From positions 1 through 7,787 of the forward strand of contig JAFACO010000090.1 of NCBI GenBank assembly GCA_023425485.1: a DNA stretch of 7,787 nucleotides, given 5' to 3'. A program made the translations under genes and the position numbers. The notes below the pieces were generated by a model, which searched no databases, was not told where the DNA came from, and saw nothing but the letters and a program-made list of their open reading frames with translations. Positions 5,471 through 7,787 of the stretch are shown here, one piece after another. Source of the stretch: Bacillota bacterium (GTDB lineage Bacteria > Bacillota > Clostridia > Lachnospirales > Lachnospiraceae). The stretch's first letter is position 1, and every line of letters begins with the position of its first letter.

Positions 5471-7787
5471 TTATTTAAATTCAACAATTGTAACACCATG
5501 ATCACCCTCACCAAAGCCGCCAACACGATAGGATTTCACATACTTTAATTTCTTAAGATGGGAATGTATCGCATTCTTTAATGCACCGGTTCCACGTCCG
5601 TGAATAACAGTTACTTGCGGAAGATGTGCCAGGTAAGCATCATCTAAATATTTATCCAGGTCCATCAGTGCTTCGTCAACAGTCTTTCCAATTAAATTAA
5701 TATCAGGATGGATGTTAGCTGATTTAGACATCTTAATTTTACCGCTTTGAGTCTTTTTATATTCAGGAGGAGTGATTGGTTCTTCCTCCAATACTTCAAT
5801 ATCCTTAAGATTAACCTGTGAACGTAGAATTCCCATTTGGACAAACAGGTCACCTTTTGCATTGGGCAGTGTACTCACGGTACCATTTAGCCCCAGGCCA
5901 ATTACGTGGACAGCATCACCAATGCGCAATTCCTTGATTGGAGCCTTTTTTACTGCTTTTTGCTTCTTAATCAGGCCTGCTTCACTATCACTTAAACGTC
6001 CGCGTAGATTATTGCGTTCAGACTCCATTTCTTTGATGTTGCCGCCTTCCTGAAGCCATTTATTGTAACGTCTAATACTCTGGTCAGCAAATTCTTTTGC
6101 TTCATTGAGGATAGCTGCAGCTTTTTCCTTTGCTTCATTCATGAGACGTTCACGATTAGCGTCCAGGGTATCGTTCTTTTTCGCTAAGCTGCTTTTTAAT
6201 TGCTCAATTTCTTTCTTGTAGCGTTCAACTTCACTTTGCTCACGCTCAATGGTAATTCGAGTTGCTTCAAGGTCACTAATAACATCTTCAAAGCTCTTAT
6301 CCTTACTTCCGATGCGATCTTTGGCATCCGCTATGATGTGATCAGGAAGTCCAAGCTTAGAGGATATAGCAAAGGCATTGCTTTTACCTGGAATACCAAT
6401 TAACAAGCGATAGGTAGGTCTTAAGGTTTCAAGACTAAATTCACAAGATGCATTGGTTACACCTTCCGTGGAAAGGGCATATATTTTTAATTCGCTGTAA
6501 TGCGTGGTTGCCATGGTACGAATTCCTCTTTTATGAAGAGAAGACAGGATGGACATAGCCAAAGCAGCACCTTCCGTTGGATCAGTTCCCGCTCCAAGCT
6601 CGTCAAATAATACGAGTGAGGTTTCATCGGCTTTATCCAGAAAACTAACGATATTCGTCATATGGGAAGAGAAGGTACTAAGGCTTTGTTCAATACTTTG
6701 CTCATCACCGATATCTGCATATACTTCCTCAAACACTGCAAGCTCTGAATTGTCAAAGGCAGGAATGTGCAGACCAGCTTGACCCATTATAGTCAGCAGA
6801 CCAACGGTCTTTAAGGAAACGGTTTTACCACCGGTATTTGGGCCAGTGATGATAAGCATGGAAAAGTCTTTTCCCATCATAATATCAATAGGGACAACCT
6901 TTTTTGGATCAATTAAGGGATGGCGACCTTTTTTAATATTAAAGTAACCCTTCTTATTGAAGATGGGTTCTGATCCCTTCATCTGCTTAGATAAGGAAGC
7001 TCTAGCAAAAATAAAATCAAGTTGGGATAGAGTTCTAAAGTTATAGTCGAGACTCTCTACAAACTCACCTGCTGAGTTACTTAAATCAGCTAAGATTTTC
7101 TCTATTTCTTCCTGTTCCTTAATAGCGAGTTCTCTCAAGTCATTATTAAGTTTAACAACAGCCATAGGTTCCACGAAAAGAGTAGAACCAGAGGAAGATT
7201 GATCATGAATCATACCTTGGAATTGACTTTTGAACTCAGCACGAACTGGAAGGCAGTAACGACCATTTCTCATGGTAATTAAATTATCCTGCAGCATGGT
7301 CTTTGAGGAATTTAAAATAGAGGACATCTCGCTGTGAATTTTATCATTAGTAATTCGAATTGATCTACGTATGGATTTCAGCGTGGGGCTGGCATCATCA
7401 GCAATTTCTTCTTCTGAAATAATACAGCGTTTAATCTCATTATTTAGAGGGGTTAAAGGTTCAAGATTTGCAAAAAATTCTGTAAGGGAATCCTCCAGCT
7501 GATCTTCACCTTCCTTACCCGTATAACCGCCATAAGCTTTCAGTCTAAGGGTGGCATCCAAATCAGAGCTAATGCGGAGCAGTTCGATAGCTCCGAGGGA
7601 AGAACCAACCTTAAGTCTCATAAGAGAGGGTCTAATGTCGTGGATACCACTAAAGGATACACTTCCCTTTCTATAAGTACGGGAGAGAGCATCTGTTGTT
7701 TCTTTTTGAAGCTTCTGTATTAAATCTAAATCAGAAGTGGGTAATAGATTACTACATAACTCCCGTCCAAAAGTGGAACCTGCAAGT
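5471..7787 (-). CDS. mutS2: Endonuclease MutS2 (ribosome rescue / anti-recombination ATPase), N-terminus outside window
   Basis: The frame is open from the right edge to a TAA at 5471, giving 771 residues; about 20 N-terminal residues are missing by comparison with the family length near 790. The ATG at 7621 is internal: the upstream 55 codons encode the conserved start of the core (GRELCSNLLPTSDLD). Counting from the first visible residue: clamp/lever region to about 270, the MutS-type ATPase with Walker A GPNTGGKT (315-322), signature STFSSHM (370-376), Walker B LVLFDE (391-396) and the switch histidine in ATTHYSE (429), then a long charged coiled coil (about 490-615), a small beta domain (about 620-665) and a C-terminal Smr domain (about 690-771). 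MutS2 lacks the mismatch-recognition domain of MutS. Family members suppress recombination, and Bacillus subtilis MutS2 splits collided ribosomes. The Smr motif HGRGTG (729-734) is intact, but the usual LDLRG is INLIG (696-700). It probably heads a unit with the two-component genes. Confidence 0.95.
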   Translation of the reverse strand, partial: LAGSTFGRELCSNLLPTSDLDLIQKLQKETTDALSRTYRKGSVSFSGIHDIRPSLMRLKVGSSLGAIELLRISSDLDATLRLKAYGGYTGKEGEDQLEDSLTEFFANLEPLTPLNNEIKRCIISEEEIADDASPTLKSIRRSIRITNDKIHSEMSSILNSSKTMLQDNLITMRNGRYCLPVRAEFKSQFQGMIHDQSSSGSTLFVEPMAVVKLNNDLRELAIKEQEEIEKILADLSNSAGEFVESLDYNFRTLSQLDFIFARASLSKQMKGSEPIFNKKGYFNIKKGRHPLIDPKKVVPIDIMMGKDFSMLIITGPNTGGKTVSLKTVGLLTIMGQAGLHIPAFDNSELAVFEEVYADIGDEQSIEQSLSTFSSHMTNIVSFLDKADETSLVLFDELGAGTDPTEGAALAMSILSSLHKRGIRTMATTHYSELKIYALSTEGVTNASCEFSLETLRPTYRLLIGIPGKSNAFAISSKLGLPDHIIADAKDRIGSKDKSFEDVISDLEATRITIEREQSEVERYKKEIEQLKSSLAKKNDTLDANRERLMNEAKEKAAAILNEAKEFADQSIRRYNKWLQEGGNIKEMESERNNLRGRLSDSEAGLIKKQKAVKKAPIKELRIGDAVHVIGLGLNGTVSTLPNAKGDLFVQMGILRSQVNLKDIEVLEEEPITPPEYKKTQSGKIKMSKSANIHPDINLIGKTVDEALMDLDKYLDDAYLAHLPQVTVIHGRGTGALKNAIHSHLKKLKYVKSYRVGGFGEGDHGVTIVEFK

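Noticed and set aside
7619..7621. ATG as the start of mutS2
   Set aside because: The frame stays open to the window edge and the 55 upstream codons encode conserved MutS2 N-terminal sequence; this methionine is internal.
1..7787. Defence system, CRISPR, prophage, insertion sequence or biosynthetic cluster
   Set aside because: No repeats with spacers, transposase, integrase, phage or toxin-antitoxin signature could be seen; all substantial frames are explained by common chromosomal families.

Overview
The window looks like an ordinary chromosomal segment of an AT-rich, Gram-positive clostridium, most likely of the Lachnospiraceae / Lachnoclostridium type. This rests on AGGAGG-type ribosome binding sites, intrinsic terminators with U tracts, a TTG start codon, and protein families typical of Clostridia (MutS2, CheX, an OmpR-type two-component pair). 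The taxon is an inference from recognition, not from a search. I see no insertion sequence, phage gene, CRISPR array, rRNA or tRNA.

Layout. Plus strand, left part: the 3' end of an AIR-synthase/HypE-like gene (1-275), an Lrp/AsnC-type regulator (362-844), and a class I/II PLP aminotransferase (841-2004) that overlaps the regulator by 4 nt. After a 178-nt gap comes a one-gene unit encoding a CheX-like CheY-P phosphatase homologue (2183-2650). It has its own likely promoter, and its terminator hairpin contains the stop codon. Next is trmL, a tRNA wobble-base 2'-O-methyltransferase (2729-3226), with a probable extended -10 promoter. A long hairpin at 3232-3282 separates this rightward half from the leftward half.

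Minus strand, right part, in transcription order: mutS2 (enters from beyond 7787, ends at 5471), an OmpR/PhoB-family response regulator (5440-4718) and its sensor histidine kinase (4701-3289). The gaps are 30 nt and 16 nt, so the three genes are probably cotranscribed.

Functionally, the Lrp/aminotransferase pair suggests amino-acid-responsive control of transamination. The two-component pair is a complete membrane sensor with a DNA-binding regulator and an unknown stimulus. MutS2 and TrmL are housekeeping proteins of ribosome rescue/recombination control and tRNA modification. I find no convincing new system. The points most worth a second look are the mutS2-regulator-kinase arrangement, the altered first motif in the MutS2 Smr domain, the orphan cheX with its stop codon inside a terminator, and the HypE-like protein that lacks the terminal cysteine of true HypE.
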